Below, in pieces: positions 1 through 10,449 of a stretch of 64,000 bases of DNA. The stretch's first letter is position 1. The number at the start of each line of letters is the position of its first letter. The notes beneath the pieces are model-generated. The model saw only the letters and a list, made by a program, of their open reading frames with translations. It was not told the DNA's origin and ran no database searches. Both the position numbers and the translations under genes were made by a program. Where the stretch lies: assembly GCA_036245525.1 (NCBI GenBank), contig BTPG01000004.1:231554004-231618003 (forward strand), read 5' to 3'. This DNA comes from Semisulcospira habei. Lineage: Eukaryota; Mollusca; Gastropoda; Semisulcospiridae.

Positions 1-160
1 ATTCGGTGTTTTCTTCCTGAATTGATTTTTTGAATGAGGTTGGCGTGCCTATGAAATAATTGTAATCTGAACGTTTGTAATGCTGTGATGTGTGCCAACA
101 GAAAAATATTCTCAAACTTGACTCGTCTTGCAATAGAAGACAGGTGAGACTGTACACGTT

Positions 161-254
161 CCAAGGGGAATTATTCAGCCCTGAACAGACAGGTACCCTG
201 CCCCTGCAGTGGACCCAACTGTTTGTCTGTTCAGCGCTGAGTAATTCCCCTTGG
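161..254. repeat. Palindromic module related to Penelope 3'UTR
   Basis: The arms read ccaaggggaatt at the left and aattccccttgg at the right. Inside them lie mirrored copies of an 'aacagacaggtaccctgcccc' / 'gtttgtctgttcagcgctg' type sequence. Diverged versions of the same boxes recur at 7206-8096, as a 64-bp piece at 39785-39848, and in the Penelope 3'UTRs (for example 30950-31080 and 40100-40200). I read it as a solo copy of a mobile palindromic module. No coding potential is evident. The flanks at 1-160 and 255-519 show nothing recognisable. Confidence 0.5.
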
Positions 255-519
255 TATGTGTACTGTTTCTACGAGCAGCAGCCTCAGCTCTCTGGTTTAT
301 GAGAAACAACCTGACTCGCTGCAATAGATCTGATATTGGTGTATGACTTTACATGTACGACTTTTGCGTGCATTACCCGTATGTGCAGTAAACCGAGTGG
401 AGGCGATAGAGGACGGGTATTATGTTCAGATGAGAGACCAAACCTGTGTTTAGCTGAGCAGGGATGCATTTAGGCATCGGACATCGGTCCTAATCTGATT
501 GGATGGCTAAAATGTCTGA

Positions 520-722
520 TTAACCCTTTTAGCCCCATTTCTCACAGTTTGGAGGTGTCCAACGACTGTGTACCAGTTGCAGGAGATGGCTTGACCATGA
601 TAATTCAAGGGTAGTGCCAGATTAGCTTTGTGCCGACAGACACCAAGCTAATCTGGCACTACCCTTGAATTATCATGGTCAAGCCATCTCCTGATGTAGG
701 GATCTGGGGCTAAAAGGGTTAA
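520..722. mobile_element. TTAA-flanked hairpin MITE (family A, copy 1)
   Basis: The ends are ttaacccttttagcccc and its reverse complement, giving a TTAA target duplication plus CCCTTTT inverted ends as in piggyBac-type elements. The core at 580-693 is a near-perfect inverted repeat of about 50 bp per arm around a short loop (arms begin caggagatgg and end ccatctcctg). There is no ORF, so it would be mobilised in trans. Related copies lie near 16660, 18810, 19930, 22263, 50365, 52495 and 58215. Confidence 0.7.
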
Positions 723-1473
723 TGTAGGTCCCAGTAGGTCAAATGTCCTGTTACAACTGCTGCCAAGCTGCCTAGGTCCCATCACTGTCTTCTGTTGTCT
801 TGCACTTTTGTGTTTTACGTAGTACATTGGCATTCTACGTCCGTTTTGCACACAGAGACCACTCACAAAACACTTGTCTTATGTGTACCTTCCATACTGA
901 TGAGCAGAAGAAATGCGACATCATTTGAGTCATCGGAAACTCTTCAGTCTTCAGAGATGAGAATCTTCCGCCTTTTAGCGGAAATCCGCTCTTTCGGAAG
1001 GTCCCAGGGTCACAAAAACAACTGATCTGACCCCATAAAATAAGGCTCAGAATGCACCAGAATGCATAGATTTTAACCATCTTTTCAAAAATTGTCCCCC
1101 CTAGCATCGCGTACCTGCTTCGCAGGTACGCGCACTCGTGGTTTTGCCACTCGACAGACTTTGGAATTCTTCCGCCTTTTTGTCATTTTAGGATTCTCAT
1201 CTCTGAGTCTTTCTGACGACTTGAATGAGGTTGCATTAAATTTCTATATGGCCGACATTCTGTCACATTCATGTTGGCAAACCCAGCACATTTGACCCAT
1301 CTGCGGAAATGTCTAGTTGCATCCCTGGACGAGGACGAAAAACAACTTTGTTTTGCCCCATATCCAGGGGCGAGACTTTTCCGGCTACAGCCCGATTTCC
1401 GGATTCAAAATTAAAAAAAAAAAATTTTCACTTAAAATGTGCCCCACGACCCTCGCTTCAGGGTTCAACTTTT
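723..1473. other. Non-coding stretch with a short perfect hairpin
   Basis: No supportable gene is present. At 1109-1131 there is a perfect 10-bp inverted repeat (gcgtacctgc / gcaggtacgc) around a 3-nt loop. The surrounding sequence repeats small 'cttccgcctttt' boxes (about 967 and 1169), which suggests an old repeat I cannot name. Confidence 0.4.
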
Positions 1474-4257
1474 TTGTTTCCTCAAAATACATTACCGATG
1501 ACATGACTATGTGGAAGTATCTACTACTTACTCAATTTTTGCCTAAGAACCTGTTGTGTTACAACACAACCCGGGAGGCACTTGGGGAACCCCCAGAGGG
1601 GCCGAGAGTTGTCTCCCGTTCCTGCCCATCTGGTTCCGAGTCACGTGGTGACCAACTAGTCATTCTGCTTAGCTCTCGCTGTGCAGACGTGTTTTGCCTA
1701 GCCTACGGACTTTGACTGTGTTGGTGCGACCGGTTCGTTCGCCAGTCTTCTGGACTTGTTTTGGTTGTGTGCCTTGCACCCACCCTGCCTGTGCCCTGTG
1801 TAGGAGTGCTTCATTGCCTGAGCGTTCTGTTGCTTTCCGCTTCTGCGTCTTCTTGGGTTTGCGTGGACTCTACGGCGCCGACTTGCTGGGACGCCCGGCC
1901 GCCTTCGTGCGCTGAGAGTGGTATGGAGGTTCCTCCCCCGTCCCCGCTTCTACCAAGAGCAGGGCTCCCAATTACCCACGGTTTCGCGGATTTCCGCGAA
2001 AAACCAATTGTCATTTCCGCAAAATTGACCTGCGACCCTCGAAAAAAAATTGTCCAGGGGGAAATTAAAATAATGAAAATACGGTGAACTGCGAGTCGCA
2101 GCCAGAGTCTGAGAGCAGACGACGGAAGTTAGCGGAATGCGGCCAGAAGTTACCGATGCGCACGCACCTCACGCTACCACCATTTCGATCACATCGCAAA
2201 CATGTCGCGTTGTCACAATTTATTTTAATCATGCATTATTTTGTTTTGGATAGAAGTTCCATTCTACGTGTTGTGTTGAGATGATGGTATGTTCTTTCTA
2301 AGATGACGTCAAGAACATGTGACGTAATATGTTTGTTGGAACGAACGGTATACTTTTGGTCAGTGTGAATTGTGAGACGCACCAGTCAAGTCATGAGAGG
2401 TTGCTCTCAGCTAGAGTTTGGTTTTTGTGAGTGGTGAAGGTAGCTAGAGGTGTCTTGGATAATCTATTGTAGAATAGATAAGAAAAGTACAGAAGTGTGT
2501 AAAAATATGTAGTTGAAGAACTACGGCATAACCAGATCGACTGATTAGTGTAACGTATATTAGTGACCTTGTCAACGGCCAAGGTGGGCAGACGGGCCTG
2601 TAATAGTCGACAAAGTAACCTTTCACGCATCTTTGGGTAGGTATTTGTTTGTTAAGTAGTAGATTCGAGAAATGTGTTAGTTCATTGGCTCTAGATCGGA
2701 AACTGTAAGACATTTGGCCGCGCATCGGCGAGTTTGCGGTATCGTCTGGCGATCGGGCGCGGGGATGGCGTCGGATGGTCTGAAGCATTTCGTCATCGAG
2801 CCTGTTTGATTTTGAAATGATTTGGGTCGAGTTGAGAGGGTTTTTTTGTGCGGAAATATGTCGTATTCGTGTGAGTGCATGGAATTTCGAATTGATTGTT
2901 ACTATGATATTTTATTTGATGTCGGAAACGATCGGGAATCGTCGACAACATCCGGAAACCATTGGCGGTCGTCATCGCTACCAAGTGTCGTCATTCGGGC
3001 GGAAGTAACAATTAAGCAATGGCAGATTTCTAATAGCGAGATACAATTTTTATGTGTTGAATAGATGCTCTCCAGCTGGGACGCTGGATTTACGTACTTC
3101 AGGTGTGAATGTAGCCAAAGTGGTGTACGAGATTGTCAAGTTGATCCAAGCGGTGTGCAGCGGGGCTTAGATGGGTCATCGCGTGAGTTAGTCCGATTAT
3201 TCGACCAATGGCGAGACTGAATCAATGAGCAGCGACACTTTATTCATCTTCATTCACGGTCGGAGTAATTAAACTGTTTAATCGTTCGAGGATCTAAGCA
3301 TCAACTTAATTAGTGTCAGTTATTTTCAACAGACAATGAGAAGTGACATCGTAGTGGAACAATGAGTGTGTGAGATGTGATTAGTACTCTGAACATTGCG
3401 AGAATATTTAAGTGTGTGCGTGTTTTACAGGAGCATGTGTGAGTGGAACAATTTGGATGAGATGTGATTTGTGCTGTGAATATTGTGCGAATGGTTAAGT
3501 GTGTGCGTGTATTACAGGTGCATGTATGAATTGAGTGAATAGTGCGTAGGTTTGTATACGTCTTGTCTATTGTTTGTCGTGCGAATGAGAAAAATCGAAT
3601 CATTAAAATCGAACTAAAAATCCAACAATTCGGTATGGTAAATATTCTTCCTCCCTGGTGTGACACGCGTGCAGACATCATCGAGAAGAATTCTAGCAGA
3701 GCAAAGGATATAGACAAAGAGTGTGATAATAAATGGAACTGAAACTGTGGCACCATTGGCCGCTTGGCGTGTGCGGTGCACCATTTTTAACAGCAGCCGG
3801 TGTTGAAGTGTCACACTGTTGGCCAGGCTGTCATAAGTCTAGTACTGAGTAGTAGCGTGAGGACAAAATAGGCCGCGAGGCCTTTGTAAATGTCCTTTCT
3901 TTCTTTAATTACTTTATGGGTCTGTTATACATGCAATTTTTCCTACAAATCATTCATCATAGCAATAGAAAATCTCTTTAAATTTTGGTAATTCATCCAG
4001 CTGGTTTTTAAAAGAATTTATATTAGGTGCTTTTTTATGAAACTGGTAATTCATTCCAAGCAATGGCCAATCTGTTAGAAAAACAAAACTTTAGCAGGTT
4101 AGTGTTGCAATGCTGTGCAATGATTTTCCCTTCAGAGTTTCGGGTTCTGTCACTAAACGGTGCTGCAAAAAAAAAAGTTGTTTCAATTTAGGTCGTCGAT
4201 GCCATTATACATTTTAAAAGCTTGGATTAAGTCTCCAAGTATTCTACGTCCACATAA

Positions 4258-4404
4258 GGAGTGTAGTCCTTCTTCTTCTTCTTCTTCTTGTCGTTCGCAG
4301 TGGGCTATACGGTCAGACCAGCACCGGCGGTGAATGACGTCGTTTTCTCCAGGTCTTCTTGACTGCCATAGAGTTTGGTCTGCAGTGGAGTTGGCGATGG
4401 CCAC
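4258..4404 (-). promoter_or_regulatory. LINE 3' tail (GAA)n and target-site duplication
   Basis: The I-like LINE ends on the minus strand in about six GAA repeats (plus strand ttcttcttc, 4269-4290). The duplication ggagtgtagtcc abuts it, with its partner at 9815-9826. This fixes the insertion boundary and orientation. Confidence 0.7.
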
Positions 4405-5468
4405 ACTTCTTTTCTTTCTTCATTTAGTAGAGGGCATCTCTGGAGAATATGTTCCGCTGTTTGGTCTTCCTGACCACAGGCGCAGGTTGGTGATGGCGCC
4501 AGCTTCAGCTTTCTGTTCATGTGAGCGTTCAGTCTGTTGTGGCCGGTACGCAGTCTGATCAGGACGACTTGCTGCTCTCTGGTCATTGTGTGGTAGCCGT
4601 CTCTGTTTGACCTCGGCCTCATCAATGCCTTGATGATTGTCTTTTGCTCACTATAGCTGACGCTGTTTTCTTGTTGATCTTTTGTGGCTCCTTCTTTCGC
4701 CAGCTCGTCTGCCCTTTCATTTCCTGGTACCCCACAGTGGGCTGGTATCCACTGGAGAACAACTCTTCTGGTTTGTCTGACCTTCTGCAAAGCTCTGGTC
4801 AGCTGGGGGAGCTTGTCGTTCTCGAGGGCCTGAAGGACTGAAAGGGCTTCGGAGAAGAAGACAACTTGGTAGCATGGGTCTGCGGAATTCTGAACCATGG
4901 AGGCGGCCTGCATAAGTGCTTCGGTTTCTGCTTTGTTGTTTGTGCAGTGTTTGCCGGTGGCTACACTGGATGTGGCTGTATGTCCCGCAGGAAACTGGAT
5001 CAAGATGCCAGCACCTCCATTGGAAACGGCATTTGTTGCTGATCCATCAGTGTAGATGTGGATCCATGCCTCCTTTGGGTACTGTTCGTCGATCAGGGCT
5101 AGGGTGAGTGCCCATCGAATGGTGTCATCCTGACTGTCTCCTGAGGCAACATGTGGGACACTGGTGCAGATCTGGATGTCTGGTTTGTCCATTGCCCAAG
5201 GGTTTTCCTCTTCTTCTGTGATCAGAGGTAGAGTGCTCTGTGGAAGGACTTCCCTGTACTGTCGAGAAAGTCGCATTCTCTCATGGACAAAGCTGCTTCT
5301 TTTGAGCCGGTTCTTGGTGAGGTTGCTCAGTCTGTGCTTCATGGGGTGGTCGGGCAAGCACCTGAGCTTCTCCGCCTGTACCATGGTTTTGGCTTCTCTC
5401 CTCTGGCTGAGAGGTTGGATTGTGGTCAGCTTCTTCCATTTCCTTGATTGGAGTGGATTTAATTGCAC
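4305..5468 (-). pseudogene. LINE RNase H and C-terminal domain
   Basis: A 387-residue open stretch belongs to the I-like LINE. Residues about 135-260 form an RNase H: YTDGSATNAVSNGG carries the first acidic residue, NNKAETEALMQA the Glu, and HCGVPGNERADELA the His/Asp segment. The third catalytic acid reads FFSEALSVLQAL, a Glu where this family normally has Asp, so activity is doubtful. After about residue 330 a CxCG..EHILQRCP block matches the zinc-binding tail of such elements. The stretch continues the RT frames upstream after frameshifts. Confidence 0.7.
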
Positions 5469-5499
5469 CAGTGATGAGTCGAAGAGCCTGGTTTTGCAC

Positions 5500-6840
5500 T
5501 CGGTCGAGGGTCTGCAGGTTCGTCTTGGCTGAGGTTAACCACGCTGTGGAGCCGTACTCGAGGTGGGGCCTGACTGTTCCCTGGTATACTGTCTTCAGTA
5601 TCTTCTCGTTCGCTCCCCAGGTGGTGCCTGCCAGTTTCCTGAGTATGGCCAGCTTGCGCCGGGCCTTCGCCTCTGCCTGTGCAATGTGTAGTTTCCAGGT
5701 CTGTCGTCTGTCGAAGGTGACACCAAGGTACCGTAGGTAGCTTCTTCAACCTCTCTTAGAGGGGTTCCACCAAGCTTGATGGTGCTTTGTGGACAATGTG
5801 AAGAGGGTGGTGAAGGATTTCTCCTTGTTGACGGAGATGCACCAGTCATCTGCCCATGCGTTCAGCTTGTCTGCTGCTAGCTGCATTCTGTAGGTGGCAG
5901 TACTTGCATGCTCCTCCTTGCACCAGATCACAAGGTCGTCTGCGTATAGGGCAGCTTTGATTCCCTTGGGCATCTCAGACACCAGATCGTCGATGAAGAG
6001 AAGTAAGAGGGTAGGGGAGAGGACACCGCCTGCGGGACGCCATGACGAAGGAGGAATTTCTTGCTTTGGTCTGGTCGACGATGACTCTTGCCCTGCGGTT
6101 GAAGAGGTAGGAGCGTATCCACTGGAACATGTTACTGGACACGCCTTTTCTCAGCAGTTTGACAAGCAGCCCATCTTTCCAGACCTTGTCAAAAGCCTTC
6201 TGAAGATCAATCCAGGTTACAAAGACCAGCTTCTGCTCGTGGAAGGCATCTTCAACTTCCTGCGCCAAGTAAGTGACCTGGTCTAAGGTGCTGCGGAACT
6301 GTCGGAAGCCAGCTTGTTCAGGGCCGAGGAGGTTCCTGGATTCCAGGTAACACCTGAGGCGCTCGTTCACAATTCTCTCCAAAGTCTTCACAACACAGCT
6401 GGTGAGGCTGACTGGGCGATAGCTAGTGGCCTTCTTTGGATCCTTCCCTTTCTTTAGAATGGGGATCATGATCGCTTCTCGCCAGAGTTGTGGTAGCGAT
6501 CCTTCTTGCCAGCTGCTGTTGAGGACCTCAAGTAGCTTGTTTTCTGCTGCACTACCAAGGTGGGTTAGCATCTCGTTGGTGATGCCATCTGGACCAGGAG
6601 ACTTCTTCGCCTTCAACTTTTTGAGAGCTGTATGAAGCTCTTTGTGTATAATTGGTTGATTCATGGCATCCGCTGTTGCTTGTTTGGCAGGTCTCTCTCT
6701 TTGCTCTCTTCTTGCTTCTCTCTGCTTTTCGGGGCTAACATGGAGATTGCTCTCAGCTGCATAGTTTTCGGCAAATTGGTTGGCAGCATGCTTTTCCTGT
6801 TAGTATCCTCCAGGTGCAGCTTTGATCGTTGTTTTATGTT
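5500..6840 (-). pseudogene. LINE reverse transcriptase, frameshifted
   Basis: The longest open piece (6664-5975) has KSPGPDGITNEML, SYRPVSLTSCVVKTLERIV, EQAGFRQFRSTLDQ and IDLQKAFDKVW, which are RT blocks 1-4. A frameshift near 6050 moves the HGVPQ..LSPTLL block to another frame, and YADDLVIWC follows in a third (5982-5746). A later frame reaches the thumb region (5749-5281). The order and spacing are normal for an I-type RT, but at least three frameshifts prevent a continuous protein. Coding homology upstream stops near 6810, at an unidentified insert. Confidence 0.75.
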
Positions 6841-7192
6841 GCCTAGATAGGAAATTATTTTCCTTTCGACGGTAATTTGTTTCTGTTGTTAACTTGTATT
6901 TTTATGTACTAGCTTTAGTCAAGTAGGAATTTAACAAAAGAGCATATTACTAGTGTGTTCAGGAGACATATGGCTGTCTTAGCATTCTGTTTTTGTCAGG
7001 GAGGTTCGGGTCGGGATGAGGCCACTGGCGCCGGCCATTAGATGCCTTGGCGACGGGCTTCACCCATCCCAAATCATTGTCCATTGTGTAGCTCTGTTAT
7101 TGTAATTTGTGGAATGAGCGAGTGAGTGTATGTGAGCAGCACCTGTAGTGGCAAGACAATTTTTGCTGTGTATGATTTTCTTCTATTACAGC
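6812..7192. other. Unidentified insert inside the LINE
   Basis: LINE coding similarity is lost between the RT N-terminus (about 6810) and the residues encoded at 8097-8474. The inner 891 bp of this gap is the foldback 7206-8096, and this roughly 380-bp remainder is not explained. It contains a GC-rich block (about 7005-7075), ends 'acagcaacaataaagtca', and has no ORF. A SINE-like or LINE 3' end is possible, but I see no A/B boxes. Confidence 0.3.
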
Positions 7193-7205
7193 AACAATAA
7201 AGTCA

Positions 7206-8096
7206 CTCAGCGCCGGACAGACAAACAGTTAGATCCCCTGCCCCCGCCTATCAGGCACCCAATCGCCAGCCCACAGAGAAATACGCAGGTATAAAATAAG
7301 ACAATCATTTGCATCTTCAAAAAAGATGCATCAGGTCTCTTATATAACCCATGTCTTTCTCCGGAACTTAGGAAGTAGGCAGGGGAAACATACATACACA
7401 AACACGAAGGTGCACTACCATATGTGGTCAGGTAAATACCCTTATATCCCACAGTAGATGCACAGAACATTACACAACAATGTAACAATATAGCGATACA
7501 AATTTGCCTCGAGTTATAAATACTCACAAACCAGATAGGTGAGGCTAGCGCTGGCAGAATTGTATACAGACCAAGGGGAATCACTCGGCGCCGGACAGAC
7601 AAACAGTTAGATCCCCTGCCCCCGACTATCATCACCCAATCGCCAGCCCACAGAGAAATACGCAGGTATAGAATAAGACGATCATTTGCATCTTCAAAAA
7701 AGATGCATCAGGTCTCTTATATAACCCATGTCTTTCTCCGGAACTTAGGAAGTAGGCAGGGGAAACATACATACACAAACACGAAGGTGCACTACCATAT
7801 GTGGTCAGGTAATATATATGTCGGGTAATATAATATAATATATATGTATGTTTCCCCTGCCTACTTCCTAAGTTCCGGAGAAAGACATGGGTTATATAAG
7901 AGACCTGATGCATCCTTTTTTGAAGATGCAAATGATCGTCTTATTCTATACCTGCGTATTTCTCTGTGGGCTGGCGATTGGGTGCCTGATAGGCGGGGGC
8001 AGGGGATCTAACTGTTTGTCTGTCCGGCGCTGAGTGATTCCCCTTGGTCTGTATACAATTCTGCCAGTGCTAGCCTCACCTATCTGGTTTGTGAGT
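7206..8096. mobile_element. Penelope-related foldback, two direct and one inverted unit
   Basis: The 13-bp duplication aacaataaagtca flanks it exactly (7193-7205 and 8097-8109). Inside is a unit of about 370 bp starting cagcgccggacagac (7208). A shorter direct copy follows (7585-7815), then an inverted copy (about 7845-8096) after an AT-rich spacer. The unit shares boxes with the Penelope 3'UTRs at 30.9-31.1 and 40.1-40.3 kb. I infer it is a non-autonomous Penelope derivative inserted in LINE coding sequence (the duplication encodes part of DFIVT on the minus strand). Confidence 0.6.
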
Positions 8097-9431
8097 AACA
8101 ATAAAGTCATCTTGAATCTTCCCATTTTCTTCTAAGGTGATGTTTCCTTTGCTCGTGTTCTCATCATTCAACTGCTTGGTCAGTTTCCAGAGCTTTCTGC
8201 CGTCCTTCTCAAGGTTCAGGGAGCTTGTTTTTTCTTGCCAGCTCCTGTGTCTTGCCTGTAGCTTCTTCTTGAGAAATTTGGCTTTGGCTTCCTGGAGGCG
8301 GATGTTGTTTGCCTGTGATGGGTTGACTTCTGCTTCCCTTCTGGCATCTGCTAGATCATCGTCCAGTTCTTGCAGTTCATTGCTCCAGTAGGGCTTATAG
8401 TCTTTTCTAGCACCTCTGGGTATGGACTCACGCGCTGCTCTGAGGATGCTCATGTTGAGGTCCTTCACCACCATGTTGATGTCTCGACCTTCAACTCGAA
8501 TGTCTTTGGTGAGTTCGCTGGTGCGGTGTCTAAAGAGGAACCAGTTCGCTCTTTTTTAGTTCCACCGTGGGAAGGTTGCTTCAGCGCAGGACTCCGTGCC
8601 CAAGGTCAAAAAGACTGGCCGATGGTCACTTCCTCCTAGCTGTTCTCTGACCTCTCTGCTGGCTTGCTTGTGCATGTCTTCTGTGCAGAAGGCTAGGCCA
8701 GGAGTCGATGTAGTGTGCCATCTTCTGGAGTAGAACGTGGGGCAGTCAATGGGACTGTTCAACAGAATGAGACTGTTGTCGTCCTGCCAGTTCTCCACCT
8801 CTTCTCCTCTCCGATCCAAGTGGTTGTATCCCCAACGTTGTGAGTGACTGTTGAAGTCACCCACCACAATGAAGTTGGAGGCCTTAGTGGGGATCGTGTC
8901 AAGGGTGAGTGGTCTGTCGTTGGGGCAGTAGAAGTTGACCAGCTGGAAATCTGCTGTCTTCGTCTGGATCCGAATCACTTGGTACTCAGAGTTCTCCATG
9001 TGCGTATCAATCAAACAGGCGTTGATGTTGCTCCTGATCAGGGTCAGGACTCCTCCCTTGCTTCGATCTGTTTTGTTGGACCTGAAGCACTGGTAGCCTC
9101 TCACTTTGAAGGACTTTTGGGGTGTCAGGTGTGTCTCCTGAATACAGCAGATGTTGATGTTTTTCTCATTCAGGATATGCTCCAACTCGGTCTTCTTGTT
9201 CAGAATGCTTTCTGCGTTCCAGTGCATGACCTGAAAAGGTCGCTGCTGACTGGGATTCTTCCTGGTTGTAGTGGTGCCAGTAGCTCTCCTCCCGCGTCCC
9301 CTGGCGCGACAAGATGGACGGGAGGGACCTCCAGTAGCTGAGGCTGGGTCCCTTAGAGGCATGGGACCCGACGCTGCTCCACCCTGGAGGCGAGCGCCAT
9401 TGTCATCAATGATAGTTGGCCATATAGTCAT
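8076..9431 (-). pseudogene. LINE APE endonuclease and linker, one nonsense codon
   Basis: The minus-strand frame 9431-8556 encodes an apurinic-type endonuclease. It has HWNAESILNKK, CIQETHLTP, GGVLTLIRS, VVGDFNSHSQRWG and LGGSDHRPVFLTL, which carry the Asn, Glu, Asp/Asn and SDH catalytic motifs. An in-frame TAG at 8556-8558 interrupts it. The same frame then continues without a shift through RANWFLF.. to 8097, a basic linker toward the RT. A single substitution is the simplest explanation of the break. The N-terminal 60 residues are Arg/Gly-rich and unrecognised. Confidence 0.75.
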
Positions 9432-9826
9432 GATTGCGGGTTTGCGTGGATCCGTGGTTTATCAGAATGCGCCAGGTCTTCAGCATTCAAGGTTTCTGTT
9501 GGGGTTACCTCACCCTTAGCTCCTGGTATACGACCTTCCCTAGGAACACAGGGTGGCTAGAGCTTTTTGCGGCTCTTGATCGCATGATAAACCCGTCATT
9601 GGACACATGGGGAATTTCAGTGGAGGTAGCAGTGCCACCTGCTACCTTGCCCCGTCCTGGTAAGCTCATCGCCATTTGGTCCGCGACTGCTTGTGCAGCT
9701 AACCTCCATATCTGAAGGCCGTTCCCCTATCCGCCACCCGGGGACGCACTAGGTTGGGGATGGTCGCCCCACTGAAAATCCCACACTGGGTTAAGGAAGT
9801 TCAGCATGTCCTAGGGAGTGTAGTCC

Positions 9827-10310
9827 AAAATATTTGAGTCTGTCTAAGTAAGTCATATTTCTACATTCTTTAACCAGCTTTGTTGCTTGTCTCTGTACCC
9901 TTTTGAGTGCAACTGATTATCTCTTTAAACCTGGGTACCGTACAGTGTTTGCATATTCTAAATGTGGTCTGACTAGTGCTTTATACAGTTTACTGAAAGC
10001 CTTATCCAAATAATTAAAGGCTCTCTTAACTACTCCAACCGTTTTGTTGGCCTTATTGATACAGTTCTGAATATGGGGATCAAAAGATAGAACTTTACCA
10101 ATAACAACACCCAAGTCCCTTTCCTCCTCACAAGATATCACCTTTTTAATGTCACTGTTAACTTTCATCAAGTAATCGTGTTCAGGATTGTTCCTTCCAG
10201 CATGCAAGACCTTACATTTCTCTACATTAACAAATCCCATGTGTCGGACCACTCTTGCAAGTGATCCAAATCATATTGCAGCACGTCTTTATTGTTCGAT
10301 TCATTATAGA
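9827..10310 (-). pseudogene. CR1-like RT C-terminus
   Basis: The minus strand reads DLDHLQEWSDTWD, then KCKVLHAGRNNPEHDYLM, ERDLGV and HIQNCINKANK, then LYKALVRPHLEYANT. These are the conserved thumb-region blocks of CR1-clade RTs. There is a stop and frame change near 10240 and a stop near 9915. It is the same family as 24061-24885, and the CR1 frame continues at 4257 and below after the inserted LINE. Confidence 0.75.
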
Positions 10311-10449
10311 TTCTAGTATCCTCTTATTAACACAGTCTATACTATAAAAGTAACACTATACTCTGAAAGTAACACTCGCGCGTGCGCAAATCCGGCGACT
10401 GGATTTTTTTCAGAGATTTTTAAGAATTTGTATTGGGAGCCCTGCAAGA

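Larger units (their letters stand above)
4270..9814 (-). mobile_element. I/Nimb-like LINE (APE, RT, RNase H)
   Basis: Reading on the minus strand, a GC-rich 5' leader (9814-9432) is followed by an APE endonuclease, an RT with YADD, an RNase H and a C-terminal cysteine/histidine motif. This is the domain set of the I superfamily. The element ends in (GAA)n. Its coding region is broken by a stop codon at 8556-8558, several RT frameshifts, and two insertions: 7206-8096 and an unidentified stretch of about 0.38 kb at about 6812-7192. Without these it is about 4.3 kb, close to full length. It is not functional. Confidence 0.75.
3851..10330 (-). mobile_element. 5'-truncated CR1-like LINE, split by an I-like LINE
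   Basis: The minus-strand sequence 10310-9827 followed by 4257-3851 is collinear with the uninterrupted plus-strand copy at 24061-24885. It covers the C-terminal RT, then the 3'UTR ending in a tri-nucleotide (CTA)n-like tail. The break carries the 12-bp duplication ggagtgtagtcc at 4258-4269 and 9815-9826, which shows that the LINE between was inserted later. The net CR1 length is about 0.9 kb, a typical 5' truncation. Confidence 0.75.
1960..10444. mobile_element. hAT-like DNA transposon inserted in the DIRS leader
   Basis: The terminal inverted repeats begin cagggctcccaat at 1960 and end with the mirror form (attgggagccctg) at 10444. The flanks are caagag immediately outside both ends (1954-1959 and 10445-10450), read as a 6-bp target duplication. 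CAGGG(C/G)TCCC termini are typical of hAT elements, although most hATs make 8-bp duplications. Removing the CR1 composite leaves about 2 kb with no recognisable transposase, so this is a non-autonomous copy. Its own DNA (1974-3850) includes two diverged copies of an 88-bp tandem unit near 3350-3530. Confidence 0.65.

Noticed and set aside
2391..3064. Several 60-114 codon frames in the hAT interior
   Set aside because: None shows transposase motifs, and the region is AT-rich with overlapping frames on both strands.
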